From Verrucomicrobiota bacterium (GTDB lineage Bacteria > Verrucomicrobiota > Verrucomicrobiia > Methylacidiphilales > Verrucolacustridaceae), in contig VHDM01000032.1 in NCBI GenBank assembly GCA_016876055.1, forward strand, positions 1-13,769: a stretch of DNA of 13,769 nt, in the 5' to 3' direction. Below are positions 13,441-13,769 of this stretch, in pieces. Within the stretch, counting starts at the first letter, position 1. Each line of letters starts with the position of its first letter. The notes under the pieces were generated by a model. That model was given only the letters and a program-made list of their open reading frames with translations, ran no database searches and was not told the DNA's origin. Both the position numbers and the translations under genes were made by a program.

Positions 13441-13769
13441 GACGCCCGCCGGGCCAGCAACTCGATCTCCACCGCTCCACCCTTCGGAAGGGCCGCCACC
13501 TGGATCGTGGAGCGAGAGGGCGGATCTTTCGGGAAAAACTCGGCATACACCGTGTTCATCTCTGGAAACGTCTTTAGATCGGTCAAAAACACCGTTGCCT
13601 TCACCACATCACCCAAAGTCAGACCCCCCTCTTTCAATAGGCTCTGCGCCCGCTCCAAAGCCTTGCGCGTCTGCTCGGCCACGGATCCGTTGAGCAGGTT
13701 GCCTTGTTCATCCAACGCCAGTTGTCCGGAAAGAAACACAAAACCCCCGGCCTCCGTCGCCTGCCGGTA
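13437..13769 (-). CDS. RidA/YjgF/YER057c/UK114-family protein, 5' end cut by window edge
   Basis: RidA-type proteins hydrolyse reactive enamine/imine intermediates made by PLP enzymes; other family members have related deaminase roles. The frame is open to the right edge, and the 110 visible codons begin YRQATEAGGFVFLSGQ. This is the usual 'PYSQAV..G..vFvSGQ' region with Tyr-Arg in place of Tyr-Ser. The true start is therefore beyond 13769, and the GTG at 13739 is internal. Further landmarks are LDEQGNLLNGS, the QTRKALERAQSLLKEGGLTLGDVVKATVFLTDL block, NTVYAEFF, the substrate-carboxylate arginine in PPSRSTIQVAALPKGGAVEIE, and a short ARRAS tail. The stop overlaps the pyrE start by four bases. 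Its position next to PLP-dependent metabolism is suggestive only. Confidence 0.92.
   Translation of the reverse strand, partial: YRQATEAGGFVFLSGQLALDEQGNLLNGSVAEQTRKALERAQSLLKEGGLTLGDVVKATVFLTDLKTFPEMNTVYAEFFPKDPPSRSTIQVAALPKGGAVEIELLARRAS

Noticed and set aside
13437..13739. A complete 100-codon RidA starting at GTG 13739
   Set aside because: The family's N-terminal segment continues in frame to the window edge (YRQATEAGGF), so the GTG is internal and the gene is partial.
1..13769. CRISPR array, tRNA/rRNA genes, insertion sequence or prophage
   Set aside because: I saw no regularly spaced repeats, tRNA-like cloverleaf, transposase or phage protein. The only direct repeat is the diverged 220-bp pair.

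Overview
The window comes from a GC-rich bacterial chromosome. It is almost entirely housekeeping genes: DNA replication restart, initiator-tRNA formylation, nucleotide metabolism, glycine cleavage and peptidoglycan turnover. There are no phage, plasmid, CRISPR or tRNA genes. I cannot name the organism from sequence alone. A verrucomicrobial or other PVC-type genome is a guess, not a demonstrated assignment. The + strand is C-rich over G in genes of both orientations, which suggests the minus strand is the leading strand. Eight of the eleven intact or partial genes lie on it.

Layout: priA (minus) runs off the left edge and starts at a GTG at 2108. It is divergent from a membrane-anchored lytic transglycosylase (2189-2854, plus). 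A 240-base gap holding palindromic elements separates that gene from a tight minus-strand operon read ATPase -> adk -> fmt. The operon is a P1B-4-type metal ATPase (4674-6962), a short-LID adenylate kinase (4041-4664) and methionyl-tRNA formyltransferase (3095-4036), with gaps of only 9 and 4 bases. Next is a lower-GC single gene for a CaMKII-association-domain/NTF2-like protein (7208-7678), then full-length single-chain glycine dehydrogenase gcvP (7917-10823, plus). gcvP converges on a second minus-strand operon read RidA-family protein -> pyrE -> GNAT acetyltransferase -> dihydrolipoamide-dehydrogenase-like flavoprotein (10869-13769). The RidA gene is cut by the right edge.

The most unusual thing I found is a diverged direct duplication at a constant offset of 871 bases, 6861-7080 against 7732-7951. 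It covers the first ~35 codons of the ATPase gene, the ATPase/gcvP divergent control region and the first codons of gcvP. One copy lies on each side of the lower-GC NTF2-like gene. Hence the ATPase and gcvP were probably once directly divergent, and the small gene now sits between two copies of their shared promoter region. Remnant reading frames of both neighbours are still open: a 49-codon ATPase-like frame at 7681-7830 (minus) and a 38-codon gcvP-like frame at 7046-7162 (plus).

Functionally, gcvP and the flavoprotein could supply the P- and L-proteins of the glycine cleavage system and feed one-carbon units to folate, and Fmt uses 10-formyl-THF. The T- and H-proteins are not here. Several genes (slt, gcvP, the ATPase, possibly the acetyltransferase) have a -10-like hexamer 5-7 bases before the start codon, compatible with leaderless transcripts. 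I do not see a clear new multi-gene defence or biosynthetic system.
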